A stretch of 64,000 bases of DNA from Paraburkholderia fungorum (GTDB lineage Bacteria > Pseudomonadota > Gammaproteobacteria > Burkholderiales > Burkholderiaceae). Positions 32,624 through 41,965 of the stretch are shown one piece after another; the stretch's first letter is position 1, and the number at the start of each line of letters is the position of its first letter. Made by a program: the position numbers and the translations under genes. Location: contig NZ_CADFGE010000019.1 in assembly GCF_902833645.1 (NCBI RefSeq), forward strand, positions 63,781 to 127,780. The letters run 5' to 3'. A model generated the notes under the pieces. It ran no database searches and was not told where the DNA came from. It saw nothing but the letters and a program-made list of their open reading frames with translations.

Positions 32624-33883
32624 ATGCCCTCTCTCCAATGGTTCACCGAACTGACTCAGCGCGAACGCCGCACCCTCTATGCCGGCTTCGGCGGCTACGC
32701 AGTCGACGCCTTTGATTTCATGATCTATTCATTCCTCATTCCGACGCTGATCGCGACGTGGGGCATGACCAAAAGCGAAGCCGGCATGATCGCGACCAGT
32801 TCGCTGATTTCGTCGGCGATCGGCGGCTGGCTCGCCGGGATTCTCGCCGATCGCTACGGACGCGTGCGGGTCCTCCAGTGGACCATTGCCACCTTCGCGA
32901 TCTTTACCTGCCTGTCGGGCTTCACCCACTCGTTCTGGCAACTGCTGACCACCCGCACGCTGCAAGGCATTGGCTTTGGCGGCGAATGGTCGGTCGTGAC
33001 GATCATGATGGCCGAAACCATCCGCTCACCTCAGCATCGCGCCAAAGCCGTGGGCACCGTGCAGAGCAGCTGGTCATTCGGCTGGGCCGCGGCGGCCATC
33101 ATCTATTGGGCGTTCTTCGCGCTGCTGCCGGAACAGTATGCGTGGCGCGCCTGCTTCTGGATCGGCCTGCTGCCCGCGCTGTGGATCATCTACATCCGCC
33201 GCAATGTCAGCGATCCGGAAATCTTTCTCGAAACCCGTCAGGCTCGAGATAGCGGTTTCGACACCTCGCACTTCCTGCAGATCTTCGCCTTCCCTCACCT
33301 CAGAACGACCATCCTGGGCAGCGTGCTCTGCACCGGCATGCTCGGCGGCTATTACGCGATCACCACCTGGCTGCCGACCTATCTGAAGACCGTGCGCCAC
33401 CTGTCAGTCTTCAACACGAGCGGCTATCTGATCGTGCTGATCGTCGGCTCGTTCACTGGCTATATCGTCGGCGCGATTCTGTGCGACAAGATCGGCCGCC
33501 GCGCTTCGTTCGTGCTGTTCGCGATTGGCTCGTTCGTGCTCGGCATGGTCTACACGATGCTGCCGATCACCGACGGCATGATGCTCGCCCTCGGCTTCCC
33601 GCTGGGCATCGTCGTGCAAGGGATTTTCGCGGGCGTGGGCGCCTACCTGTCGGAGCTTTATCCGAATTCGATCCGCGGCTCGGGGCAAGGCTTCTGCTAC
33701 AACCTGGGCCGCGGTCTCGGCTCGTTCTTTCCGATTCTGGTCGGTACACTGTCACAAACCATGACGCTAGTGAAGGCGATGGGCATCATCGCCGGGTCGG
33801 GCTATCTGCTGGTGATCGTTGCCGCGGTGTGTCTGCCTGAAACCAAGGGCAAAGTGCTCGGCGCGACTCGTCCGAGCGCCTGA
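32624..33883 (+). CDS. MFS transporter (metabolite:H+ symporter type)
   Basis: The 419-residue protein has 12 predicted membrane helices. The MFS signatures are AGFGGYAVDAFDFMIYSFLI in helix 1, GILADRYGRVRVLQW in the 2-3 loop, and GAILCDKIGRRASFVLF in the second half. The acidic DAFD motif in helix 1 and the overall pattern fit the sialate/aromatic acid/small carboxylate symporter group. The downstream gene encodes a D-amino-acid dehydrogenase with an 18-base gap, so the substrate may be an amino acid or a related compound. Substrate not determinable from sequence. Confidence 0.9.
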   Translation: MPSLQWFTELTQRERRTLYAGFGGYAVDAFDFMIYSFLIPTLIATWGMTKSEAGMIATSSLISSAIGGWLAGILADRYGRVRVLQWTIATFAIFTCLSGFTHSFWQLLTTRTLQGIGFGGEWSVVTIMMAETIRSPQHRAKAVGTVQSSWSFGWAAAAIIYWAFFALLPEQYAWRACFWIGLLPALWIIYIRRNVSDPEIFLETRQARDSGFDTSHFLQIFAFPHLRTTILGSVLCTGMLGGYYAITTWLPTYLKTVRHLSVFNTSGYLIVLIVGSFTGYIVGAILCDKIGRRASFVLFAIGSFVLGMVYTMLPITDGMMLALGFPLGIVVQGIFAGVGAYLSELYPNSIRGSGQGFCYNLGRGLGSFFPILVGTLSQTMTLVKAMGIIAGSGYLLVIVAAVCLPETKGKVLGATRPSA

Positions 33884-33900
33884 AACCGCCGTACAACCAC

Positions 33901-35166
33901 ATGAAAACGATTGTTCTTGGCGGCGGCGTGATCGGCGTCGCCACCGCGTTTTATCTGCGCCAGCAAGGCTGCGAGGTCACCGTGATCGAGCGCGAGCCGG
34001 ACGTCGCGCTCTCAACCAGCTTCGGCAACGCCGGTGTCATCGCGCCGGGCTATGTGACGCCGTGGGCCGCGCCCGGCATGCCGGCCAAGATCTTCAAGTA
34101 TCTGTTCAAGCCGGCCTCGCCGCTGATCTTCCGCCCTACCCTCGACCCGGCTCAATGGCGCTGGATCATGCGCTGGCTACGCGAATGCGATCTCGAACGC
34201 TTTCGCGTCAACAAGCAGCGCATGCAACGCATCGCCTATTACAGCCGGGAGTGTCTGCACGAATTCCGCGCCCGTCATCCGTTCGACTATGGCCGCAGCC
34301 AGGGCTATCTGCAGTTGTTCCGCAGCGAATACGATGTCGAACTCGCGCAGCCGGCGTTGGCGGTGCTGCGCGACGCGGGCATCGCGTACCGTGAAGTCAG
34401 CGCCGCGCAGTGTGTCGAGATCGAGCCGGGTCTGCGCTGGGCCCGCCAGACGCCGATCTCCGGCCTCTATCTCCCCAACGACGAAGCCGGCGATTGCGCC
34501 CGCTTCACCCGTGAACTGCGGGCGATCTGCGAACGCAACGGCGTGCGGTTTCGCTTCGATACCCGCGTGAGTTCGCTCGACGTGCGAGGCGGTGCGGTGC
34601 ATGCGGTCAATCTCGAAAGCGAGCGCGGCAGTGAGACATTGCAAGCGGATGCCGTGGTGGTGGCGCTGGGGGTCGACAGCGCGACGCTGCTCGCGCCGCT
34701 CGGCGTGAAGGTGCCGCTCTACCCGGTGAAAGGCTACTCGGCCACGCTGCCGATCACCGACGAAGAAAAAGCGCCGCTGGCGGCGCTGATGGACGAATCG
34801 TTGAAAACGGCGATCACGCGTTTTGGCAACAACCTGCGCGTGGCCGGCACGGCTGAGCTTGGCAATCGCCAGACAACCCTGCGCGAGCAAGCCTTGCAGA
34901 CGCTGATGAAGGTACTCAGCGACTGGTTTCCGCACGCGGCCAATCCGACCTCCGCGCACTTCTGGGTCGGCCGCCGGCCCATGACGCCCGATGGCGCGCC
35001 GTTACTCGGGCCGTCCGGCGTGGACAATCTCTGGCTGAACGTCGGACATGGGTCGACGGGTTGGGCGATGTCGATGGGCTCGGGCCGGGTGGTCGCGGAT
35101 TTGATCACGCAGCACAAGCCGGAGATCGATCTGGACGGGCTCACTTTGAACCGCTACCGCGAATAA
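33901..35166 (+). CDS. dadA: D-amino-acid dehydrogenase, DadA family
   Basis: This 421-residue FAD-dependent enzyme has the N-terminal dinucleotide motif IVLGGGVIGVATAFYLRQQG, then the DadA-specific TSFGNAGVIAPGYVTPWAAP. Other conserved parts are YPVKGYSATLPITDEE, NNLRVAGTAELGNRQ and the C-terminal WLNVGHGSTGWAMSMGSGR. DadA oxidises D-amino acids at the inner membrane, passing electrons to quinone. It is co-transcribed with the MFS gene upstream and ends in an intrinsic terminator. No alanine racemase is adjacent. It might be a DadA paralogue with a different substrate range. Confidence 0.9.
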   Translation: MKTIVLGGGVIGVATAFYLRQQGCEVTVIEREPDVALSTSFGNAGVIAPGYVTPWAAPGMPAKIFKYLFKPASPLIFRPTLDPAQWRWIMRWLRECDLERFRVNKQRMQRIAYYSRECLHEFRARHPFDYGRSQGYLQLFRSEYDVELAQPALAVLRDAGIAYREVSAAQCVEIEPGLRWARQTPISGLYLPNDEAGDCARFTRELRAICERNGVRFRFDTRVSSLDVRGGAVHAVNLESERGSETLQADAVVVALGVDSATLLAPLGVKVPLYPVKGYSATLPITDEEKAPLAALMDESLKTAITRFGNNLRVAGTAELGNRQTTLREQALQTLMKVLSDWFPHAANPTSAHFWVGRRPMTPDGAPLLGPSGVDNLWLNVGHGSTGWAMSMGSGRVVADLITQHKPEIDLDGLTLNRYRE

Positions 35167-35186
35167 AAGCGCGTCGCGAAGACGGA

Positions 35187-35226
35187 AAAACCGGGTCACC
35201 CTCTCAGGCGCCCGGCTTTGTTTTTT
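35187..35226 (+). terminator. Intrinsic terminator after dadA
   Basis: The stem AAACCGGG...CCCGG is followed by CTTTG then TTTTTT (35221-35226). The loop is 15 bases. It lies about 20 bases past the dadA stop. Confidence 0.75.
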
Positions 35227-35288
35227 ACCGCTTTGGGGTACGGCTTATGTACCGCTTTGTCGTCTCCACCTCGTCCTGCAAGCATTAG

Positions 35289-35320
35289 CCGGTTTCCGCG
35301 CTATCACGCGGAAACCGGCA
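35289..35320. repeat. Perfect 13-bp hairpin between dadA and gltD
   Basis: GCCGGTTTCCGCG (35289-35301) and CGCGGAAACCGGC (35308-35320) flank the loop CTATCA. Neither side has a T run. It sits between two convergent genes, so it may act as a bidirectional RNA 3'-end element, or be a REP-like palindrome. Confidence 0.6.
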
Positions 35321-35380
35321 GCAATCGAGTTGCATGGGACCAGAGCAAATGCTGAAGCACTAACTCTGGTCACAGAGACG

Positions 35381-36850
35381 TTAGCGCGGCAGTTCCGAAT
35401 GCCCCATCAGGAATGCATCGACCGAACGTGCGCACTGACGGCCTTCGCGAATCGCCCACACCACCAGCGACTGGCCACGACGCATATCGCCCGCGGTGAA
35501 GACCTTGTCCACCGAGGTGTAGTACGCCTTGTCACCCTCGGTCGACGCACGCACGTTGCCGCGCGCATCCTTGTCGACACCGAACGCCTCAAGCACCGGC
35601 GACACCGGTTGCGTGAAGCCCATGGCCAACAGCACCAGATCCGCCTTCATTTCGAATTCCGAGTTCGGCACTTCCTGCATCTTGCCGTCCTTCCATTCGA
35701 CGCGCGCGGCGATCAGCTTTTCGACCTTGCCGTTCTTGCCTTCGAGACGCTTGGTGGCGACTGCCCAGTCACGCGAGCAGCCTTCGTCATGCGAGGACGA
35801 GGTGCGCAGCTTGATCGGCCAGTACGGCCATACGAGCGGCTTGTTCTCTTCTTCCGGCGGTTGCGGCAGCAGTTCGAATTGCGTGACGCTCTTCGCGCCA
35901 TGACGATTCGACGTGCCGACGCAGTCCGAACCCGTATCGCCGCCACCGATCACGACCACATGCTTGCCCTTGGCGAGCAACTGGTTCGCGACCTTGTCGC
36001 CGGCATTGACCTTGTTCTGCTGCGGCAGGAATTCCATCGCGTAGTGGATGCCTTCCAGCTCGCGGCCCGGCACCGGCAGATCGCGCGGCGTTTCCGAACC
36101 GCCCGCGATCACCACGGCGTCGAACTGTTCTTTCAGTTCGGCCGGCGTGATGGTTTCCTTCGCCGTGTTGCCGATATGCGCCGGCAGCGAATCCGCCTTG
36201 CCGACGAACACGTTGGCGCGGAACGTCACGCCTTCAGCTTCCATCTGACGCATGCGGCGGTCGATCAGCCACTTTTCGAGCTTGAAGTCGGGGATGCCGT
36301 AACGCAGCAGGCCGCCAATCCGGTCGTTCTTTTCGAACACCGTGACATCGTGCCCCGCGCGCGCGAGTTGCTGCGCGACCGCCAAACCAGCGGGGCCGGA
36401 CCCGACCACAGCGACCTTCTTGCCGGTCTTGTGCTTCGGCGGCTGCGGCGCGACCCAGCCTTCAGCCCAGGCCTTGTCGATGATCGCGTGTTCGATCGAC
36501 TTGATGCCGACCGGGTCGTTGTTGATGCCGAGCGTGCAGGCCGCTTCGCACGGCGCCGGGCAGATGCGGCCCGTGAACTCCGGGAAGTTATTGGTGGAGT
36601 GCAGCACCTCAATCGCGTTCTTCCAGTCCTGATGGAACACCAGGTCGTTGAAGTCCGGGATGATGTTGTTCACCGGGCAGCCGTTGTTGCAGAACGGAAT
36701 GCCGCAGTCCATGCAACGCGCGCCCTGAATCTTGGCTTCTTCGTCAGTCAATGCCGCGACGAATTCCTTGTAGTGCTTCACACGCGTGAGCGGAGCTTCA
36801 TACGCCTCGTGGCGGCGCTCATACTCGAGAAAACCGGTTGCCTTGCCCAT
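35381..36850 (-). CDS. gltD: Glutamate synthase (NADPH) small subunit
   Basis: The 489-residue protein has the N-terminal Fe-S motif CMDCGIPFCNNGCPVNN...CPAPCEAAC, the FAD fold VAVVGSGPAGLAVAQQLARA and the NADPH fold VVVIGGGDTGSDCVGTSNRH. It supplies electrons from NADPH to the large subunit GltB for glutamate formation from glutamine and 2-oxoglutarate. It lies 116 bases downstream of gltB in the same operon. Confidence 0.98.
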   Translation of the reverse strand: MGKATGFLEYERRHEAYEAPLTRVKHYKEFVAALTDEEAKIQGARCMDCGIPFCNNGCPVNNIIPDFNDLVFHQDWKNAIEVLHSTNNFPEFTGRICPAPCEAACTLGINNDPVGIKSIEHAIIDKAWAEGWVAPQPPKHKTGKKVAVVGSGPAGLAVAQQLARAGHDVTVFEKNDRIGGLLRYGIPDFKLEKWLIDRRMRQMEAEGVTFRANVFVGKADSLPAHIGNTAKETITPAELKEQFDAVVIAGGSETPRDLPVPGRELEGIHYAMEFLPQQNKVNAGDKVANQLLAKGKHVVVIGGGDTGSDCVGTSNRHGAKSVTQFELLPQPPEEENKPLVWPYWPIKLRTSSSHDEGCSRDWAVATKRLEGKNGKVEKLIAARVEWKDGKMQEVPNSEFEMKADLVLLAMGFTQPVSPVLEAFGVDKDARGNVRASTEGDKAYYTSVDKVFTAGDMRRGQSLVVWAIREGRQCARSVDAFLMGHSELPR

Positions 36851-36966
36851 GTGGTTCTCTTCTCTATCTGTATCAGGTGGGGTGATCTACACCCGCCGCG
36901 CGGACCGGGATGCTGCCGGCGCGGCGGGTACGGCTAGTTGTGACTGTGACGTCTGCGGTGGCAGGA

Positions 36967-39900
36967 TCAGGCGGCGAGCACTTCCTTGTTCGCCTTCTTC
37001 GCGGCCATCTCGCCCAGCGCGCGCTTGTATTCGGTGGGGAATACCTTCACGAACTGACGGCGCGACGCGTCCCAGTTTTCGAGCAGCGCCTTTGCACGCG
37101 GCGAACCCGTGAACTGGAAGTGACGTTCGATGAGCCCCTTGAGCAGCGCTTCGTCGGTCGTGCCGCTGTGCCACAGGCCTTTGTCGACCGTGCGTTCCTG
37201 TTCGGCCTGCTGCAAGACCGGATCGAGCGCGACCATCGACTTGTTGCACTTGCCCGCGAACGTGTTGTCCGGATCGAACACGTAGGCAATACCGCCCGAC
37301 ATACCGGCCGCGAAGTTACGGCCCGTTTCGCCGAGCACGACCACCGTGCCGCCCGTCATGTATTCGCAACCGTGGTCGCCCGTGCCTTCGACGATCGCCG
37401 TCGCACCCGAGTTGCGCACGCAGAAACGCTCGCCGGCAACGCCGCGGAAGAACGCTTCGCCTTCGATCGCGCCGTACATCACCGTGTTGCCGCAGATGAT
37501 GTTTTCTTCCGACTTGCCGCGGAAATCGTTGGTCGGACGGATGATGATGCGGCCACCCGACAGGCCCTTGCCGACGTAGTCGTTACCGTCGCCGACCAGA
37601 TCCAGCGTGACGCCTCGTGCGAGGAACGCGCCGAAGCTCTGACCCGCGGTGCCCTTCAACTGGATGTGAATCGTATCGTCAGGCAGACCGTCGTGGCCGT
37701 ACTTCTTCGCGATCGTGCCGGACAGCATCGCGCCGACCGTGCGGTTCACGTTGCGCACCGGCTGGATGAACGAGACGTGCTCGCCCTTCTCGATCGCGGC
37801 CTTCGATTTTTCGATCAACACGTGATCCAGAGCGCGGTCGAGACCGTGGTCCTGCACGTCGACGTGCTTGCGCGCCACGTCCGCTGCGACTTGCGGCTGA
37901 TAGAACACGCGCGAGAAATCGAGACCCTTCGCCTTCCAGTGCTCGATGCCCTTCTTCATGTCCAGCAGTTCGGCGTGGCCGATCAGGTCGTCGAATTTAC
38001 GGATGCCCAGTTGCGCCATGATTTCGCGCGCTTCTTCCGCAACGAAGAAGAAGAAGTTGACGACGTGCTCCGGCTGGCCCTGGAACTTCGCGCGCAGCAC
38101 CGGATCTTGCGTTGCGACGCCGACCGGGCACGTGTTCAAGTGGCACTTGCGCATCATGATGCAGCCTTCGACGACGAGCGGCGCCGTCGCGAAGCCGAAT
38201 TCGTCCGCGCCGAGCAGCGCGCCGATCACGACGTCGCGGCCGGTCTTCATCTGACCGTCGGCCTGCACGCGGATACGGCCGCGCAACTGGTTGAGCACCA
38301 GCGTTTGCTGCGTTTCCGCCAGACCCAGTTCCCACGGCGTGCCGGCATGCTTCACCGACGACAGCGGCGATGCACCCGTGCCGCCGTCATGGCCGGCGAT
38401 CACGACGTGATCGGCCTTCGCCTTGGCGACACCCGCGGCCACCGTGCCGACGCCCGATTCCGACACCAGCTTCACCGACACGCTGGCTGCCGAGTTGGCG
38501 TTCTTCAGATCGTGAATCAGCTGCGCCAGATCTTCGATCGAGTAGATGTCATGGTGCGGTGGCGGCGAAATCAGGCCAACGCCCGGCACCGAGTAACGCA
38601 GCTTGCCGATATATTCCGACACCTTGTGGCCCGGCAACTGACCGCCTTCGCCCGGCTTCGCGCCTTGTGCCATCTTGATCTGGATCTGATCGGCCGACGC
38701 GAGGTATTCCGCCGTCACGCCGAAACGGCCCGACGCCACCTGCTTGATCTTCGAGCGCAGCGAATCGCCTTCCTTCAGCGGAATGTCGACGATCACTTCG
38801 TCGCCGATCACCGACTTCATGGTGTCGCCGTTCTTGATCGGAATGCCGCGCAGTTCGTTGCGATAACGGTTCACGTCCTCGCCGCCTTCACCGGTGTTCG
38901 ACTTGCCGCCGATGCGGTTCATCGCAACCGCCAGCGTGGCGTGCGCTTCCGTGCTGATCGAGCCCAGCGACATCGCGCCGGTGGCGAAACGCTTGACGAT
39001 TTCTTTCGCCGGTTCGACTTCGTCGAGCGGGATGGCCTTGGCCGGATCGAGCTTGAACTCGAACAGGCCGCGGAACGTCATATGGCGCTTCGTCTGATCG
39101 TTGATCAGATGCGCGTATTCCTTGTACGTCTGGTACGAGTTGCTGCGCGCCGAGTGTTGCAGCTTGGCAATCGCATCCGGCGTCCACATGTGTTCTTCGC
39201 CGCGCACGCGATACGCGTACTCGCCGCCCGCGTCGAGCATGTTCGCGAGGATCGGGTTGTCGCCGAACGCGTCGCGATGCAGACGGATCGCTTCTTCCGC
39301 GACGTCGAACAGGCCAATCCCGCCGACCTTCGACGAGGTGCCCTTAAAGTACTTCGACACCAGATCTTCGGCCAGACCCACCGCTTCGAAAATCTGTGCG
39401 CCGGTGTACGACATGTAGGTCGAAATGCCCATCTTCGACATGACCTTCTGCAGGCCCTTGCCGACTGCCTTGGTGAAGTTGTAGACCGCCTTTTCCGCCG
39501 ACAGGTCGCCCTTCAGGCCGCTTGCCAACTGGGCCAGCGTTTCCATTGCGAGGTACGGGTGCACGGCTTCCGCGCCGTAGCCCGCGAGCAGCGCGAAGTG
39601 GTGCGTTTCACGCGCCGAGCCGGTTTCCACGACCAGACCCGCGCTGGTGCGCAGACCGTGTTGCACGAGGTGCGTGTGGATCGCGGCCGTGGCGAGCAGC
39701 GCCGGGATCGCGACGTTGTCGCGGTCGGTCTTGCGGTCCGACACGATCAGCATGTTGTAGCCGGACTTCACCGCATCGACGGCTTCCGCGCACAGCGACG
39801 CCAGACGCGCCTCGATGCCTTCCTTGCCCCACGCCACCGGATAGCAGATGTTCAGTTCGTACGAGCTGAACTTGCCGCCCGTGTACTGATCGATCGCGCG

Positions 39901-41670
39901 GATCTTGGCGATGTCCTTGAAGTCGAGCACCGGCTGCGACACTTCGAGACGCATCGGCGGGTTGATGTTGTTCGTGTCCAGCAGGTTCGGCTTCGGACCG
40001 ACGAACGACACCAGCGACATCACCATGTTTTCACGGATCGGGTCGATCGGCGGGTTCGTGACTTGCGCGAACAGTTGCTTGAAGTAGTGATAGAGCGTTT
40101 TGTTCTTGTTGGACATGACCGCGAGCGGCGAGTCGTTGCCCATCGAACCGACCGCTTCTTCGCCGGCTTGCGCCATCGGCGCCATCAGGAACTTGAGGTC
40201 TTCCTGCGTGTAGCCGAACGCCTGCTGGCGATCCAGCAACGCAGCGGCTTCGCGGCGTTCCGTCTGGACGTCTTCGGCCTTCGCCTCGATTTCGTCGAGC
40301 TTGATGCGCACGGCGTCAATCCAGCTCTTGTAAGGCTTGGCGTTGGCGAGATTGTCCTTCAGTTCCTTGTCGTCGATGATGCGGCCGTGTTCCATGTCGA
40401 TCAGGAACATCTTGCCCGGCTGCAGACGCCACTTCTTGACGATCTTCGACTCGGGGATCGGCAACGTGCCCGCTTCCGACGCCATGATGACCAGGTCGTC
40501 ATCCGTGACGATGTAGCGCGCCGGGCGCAGGCCGTTACGGTCGAGCGTGGCGCCGATCTGACGGCCGTCGGTGAAGGCGATCGCGGCGGGGCCGTCCCAC
40601 GGTTCCATCATCGCGGCGTGGTATTCGTAGAACGCGCGGCGGTTGTCGTCCATCAGCGTGTGCTGTTCCCACGCTTCCGGGATCATCATCATCACGGCGT
40701 GGACGAGCGGGTAGCCGGCCATCACCAGCAGTTCGAGACAGTTGTCGAACGAGGCGGTGTCCGATTGGCCCGGATAGATCAGCGGCCACAGCTTCGGCAG
40801 ATCGTCGCCGAGCACGTGCGAGGCGATCGCGCCGGTGCGGGCGTTCAGCCAGTTGACGTTGCCCTTCACCGTGTTGATTTCGCCGTTGTGGGCGATCATG
40901 CGGTACGGGTGAGCCAGTTCCCATGCCGGGAACGTGTTGGTCGAGAAGCGCTGGTGCACAAGCGCCAGCGCCGACACCGTGCGCTCGTCCTGCAGGTCGC
41001 GGTAGTACACGCCGACCTGCCCGGCCAGCAGCAGGCCCTTGTAGACCACCGTGCGCGCCGAGCACGACGGCACGAAGTATTCCTTGCCGTGCTTGAGCTT
41101 GAGCGCCTGAATGCGGTGGCTCGCCGTCTTGCGGATCACGTACAGCTTCCGCTCGAGCGCGTCGGTCACCATGATGTCCTTGCCGCGGCCGATGAAGATC
41201 TGGCGGATCAGCGGCTCGCTCGCCTTGACGGTGGGCGAAATCGGCATGGTGTGGTCGACCGGCACATCGCGCCAGCCGAGCACCACCTGACCTTCTGCCT
41301 TCACCGTGCGTTCCAGTTCCTGTTCGCAGGCCAGACGCGAAGCGTGTTCCTTCGGCAGGAAGACCATGCCGACGCCATATTCACCGTGCGGCGGCAGCAC
41401 AACGCCCTGCTTGGCCATTTCTTCACGATAGAAACCGTCCGGAATCTGGATCAGGATGCCCGCGCCGTCGCCCATCAGCGGATCGGCGCCGACGGCGCCC
41501 CGGTGGTCGAGGTTCTCGAGAATCTTCAGGCCCTGCTCGATGATCTCGTGGCTCTTCTTGCCCTTGATGTGAGCGACGAAGCCGACGCCACAGGCGTCAT
41601 GTTCGTTTTGCGGGTCGTACAGACCCTGCGCGGCGGGAACCGGGTGAGTCGGTTGCTGGTGGTCGTTCAT
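36967..41670 (-). CDS. gltB: Glutamate synthase (NADPH) large subunit
   Basis: The 1567-residue protein has the class II amidotransferase domain at its N terminus. The catalytic Cys lies in NEHDACGVGFVAHIKGK, about 27 residues in, so a propeptide is presumably removed. The FMN/2-oxoglutarate domain is clear: PPPHHDIYSIEDLAQLIHDL and VIAGHDGGTGASPLSS, and the 3Fe-4S cysteines are in CIMMRKCHLNTCPVGVAT. The C-terminal GXGXG beta-helix domain follows. It makes glutamate together with GltD and is central to ammonia assimilation. A candidate promoter lies at 41799-41828. Confidence 0.98.
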   Translation of the reverse strand: MNDHQQPTHPVPAAQGLYDPQNEHDACGVGFVAHIKGKKSHEIIEQGLKILENLDHRGAVGADPLMGDGAGILIQIPDGFYREEMAKQGVVLPPHGEYGVGMVFLPKEHASRLACEQELERTVKAEGQVVLGWRDVPVDHTMPISPTVKASEPLIRQIFIGRGKDIMVTDALERKLYVIRKTASHRIQALKLKHGKEYFVPSCSARTVVYKGLLLAGQVGVYYRDLQDERTVSALALVHQRFSTNTFPAWELAHPYRMIAHNGEINTVKGNVNWLNARTGAIASHVLGDDLPKLWPLIYPGQSDTASFDNCLELLVMAGYPLVHAVMMMIPEAWEQHTLMDDNRRAFYEYHAAMMEPWDGPAAIAFTDGRQIGATLDRNGLRPARYIVTDDDLVIMASEAGTLPIPESKIVKKWRLQPGKMFLIDMEHGRIIDDKELKDNLANAKPYKSWIDAVRIKLDEIEAKAEDVQTERREAAALLDRQQAFGYTQEDLKFLMAPMAQAGEEAVGSMGNDSPLAVMSNKNKTLYHYFKQLFAQVTNPPIDPIRENMVMSLVSFVGPKPNLLDTNNINPPMRLEVSQPVLDFKDIAKIRAIDQYTGGKFSSYELNICYPVAWGKEGIEARLASLCAEAVDAVKSGYNMLIVSDRKTDRDNVAIPALLATAAIHTHLVQHGLRTSAGLVVETGSARETHHFALLAGYGAEAVHPYLAMETLAQLASGLKGDLSAEKAVYNFTKAVGKGLQKVMSKMGISTYMSYTGAQIFEAVGLAEDLVSKYFKGTSSKVGGIGLFDVAEEAIRLHRDAFGDNPILANMLDAGGEYAYRVRGEEHMWTPDAIAKLQHSARSNSYQTYKEYAHLINDQTKRHMTFRGLFEFKLDPAKAIPLDEVEPAKEIVKRFATGAMSLGSISTEAHATLAVAMNRIGGKSNTGEGGEDVNRYRNELRGIPIKNGDTMKSVIGDEVIVDIPLKEGDSLRSKIKQVASGRFGVTAEYLASADQIQIKMAQGAKPGEGGQLPGHKVSEYIGKLRYSVPGVGLISPPPHHDIYSIEDLAQLIHDLKNANSAASVSVKLVSESGVGTVAAGVAKAKADHVVIAGHDGGTGASPLSSVKHAGTPWELGLAETQQTLVLNQLRGRIRVQADGQMKTGRDVVIGALLGADEFGFATAPLVVEGCIMMRKCHLNTCPVGVATQDPVLRAKFQGQPEHVVNFFFFVAEEAREIMAQLGIRKFDDLIGHAELLDMKKGIEHWKAKGLDFSRVFYQPQVAADVARKHVDVQDHGLDRALDHVLIEKSKAAIEKGEHVSFIQPVRNVNRTVGAMLSGTIAKKYGHDGLPDDTIHIQLKGTAGQSFGAFLARGVTLDLVGDGNDYVGKGLSGGRIIIRPTNDFRGKSEENIICGNTVMYGAIEGEAFFRGVAGERFCVRNSGATAIVEGTGDHGCEYMTGGTVVVLGETGRNFAAGMSGGIAYVFDPDNTFAGKCNKSMVALDPVLQQAEQERTVDKGLWHSGTTDEALLKGLIERHFQFTGSPRAKALLENWDASRRQFVKVFPTEYKRALGEMAAKKANKEVLAA

Positions 41671-41798
41671 GGGGACACCGTCTGTGAGGGGCCGGACAGG
41701 CCGTTAAACCGTTTTTCTATTGCCGCAGTTCGCACCGCAACCACGTCGGCGACTTCGTACGCTTGATGCCGCGCGTCTCGGAAAGTGCCGGAATTCGG

Positions 41799-41828
41799 AA
41801 TATACGCGACGAATCAATGGAATAGCAA
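41799..41828 (-). promoter_or_regulatory. Candidate sigma-70 promoter of gltB
   Basis: On the minus strand TTGCTA (41823-41828) and TATATT (41799-41804) are separated by 18 bases, about 130 bases upstream of the gltB start. Both hexamers match the consensus at four or five positions. Confidence 0.5.
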
Positions 41829-41965
41829 ATAAAACATGATGATTAGACCCCAATTATCAGATTGGTGCATTGCGGCTATTTTTTATTGGTGCCACATCAA
41901 AAAGGTGCAAAAGAAAACGGCATGCGAAGATGCCGTTTCGATACAGCCCTTTGATGCGAAACGCT

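Noticed and set aside
35330..36937. A 535-codon plus-strand frame
   Set aside because: Antisense to gltD, whose Fe-S and nucleotide-binding motifs are unambiguous.
36910..41766. A 1618-codon open frame on the plus strand
   Set aside because: It lies antisense to gltB, in a frame kept open by high GC and codon bias. The translation has no recognisable domain and is full of His/Arg repeats typical of shadow frames.
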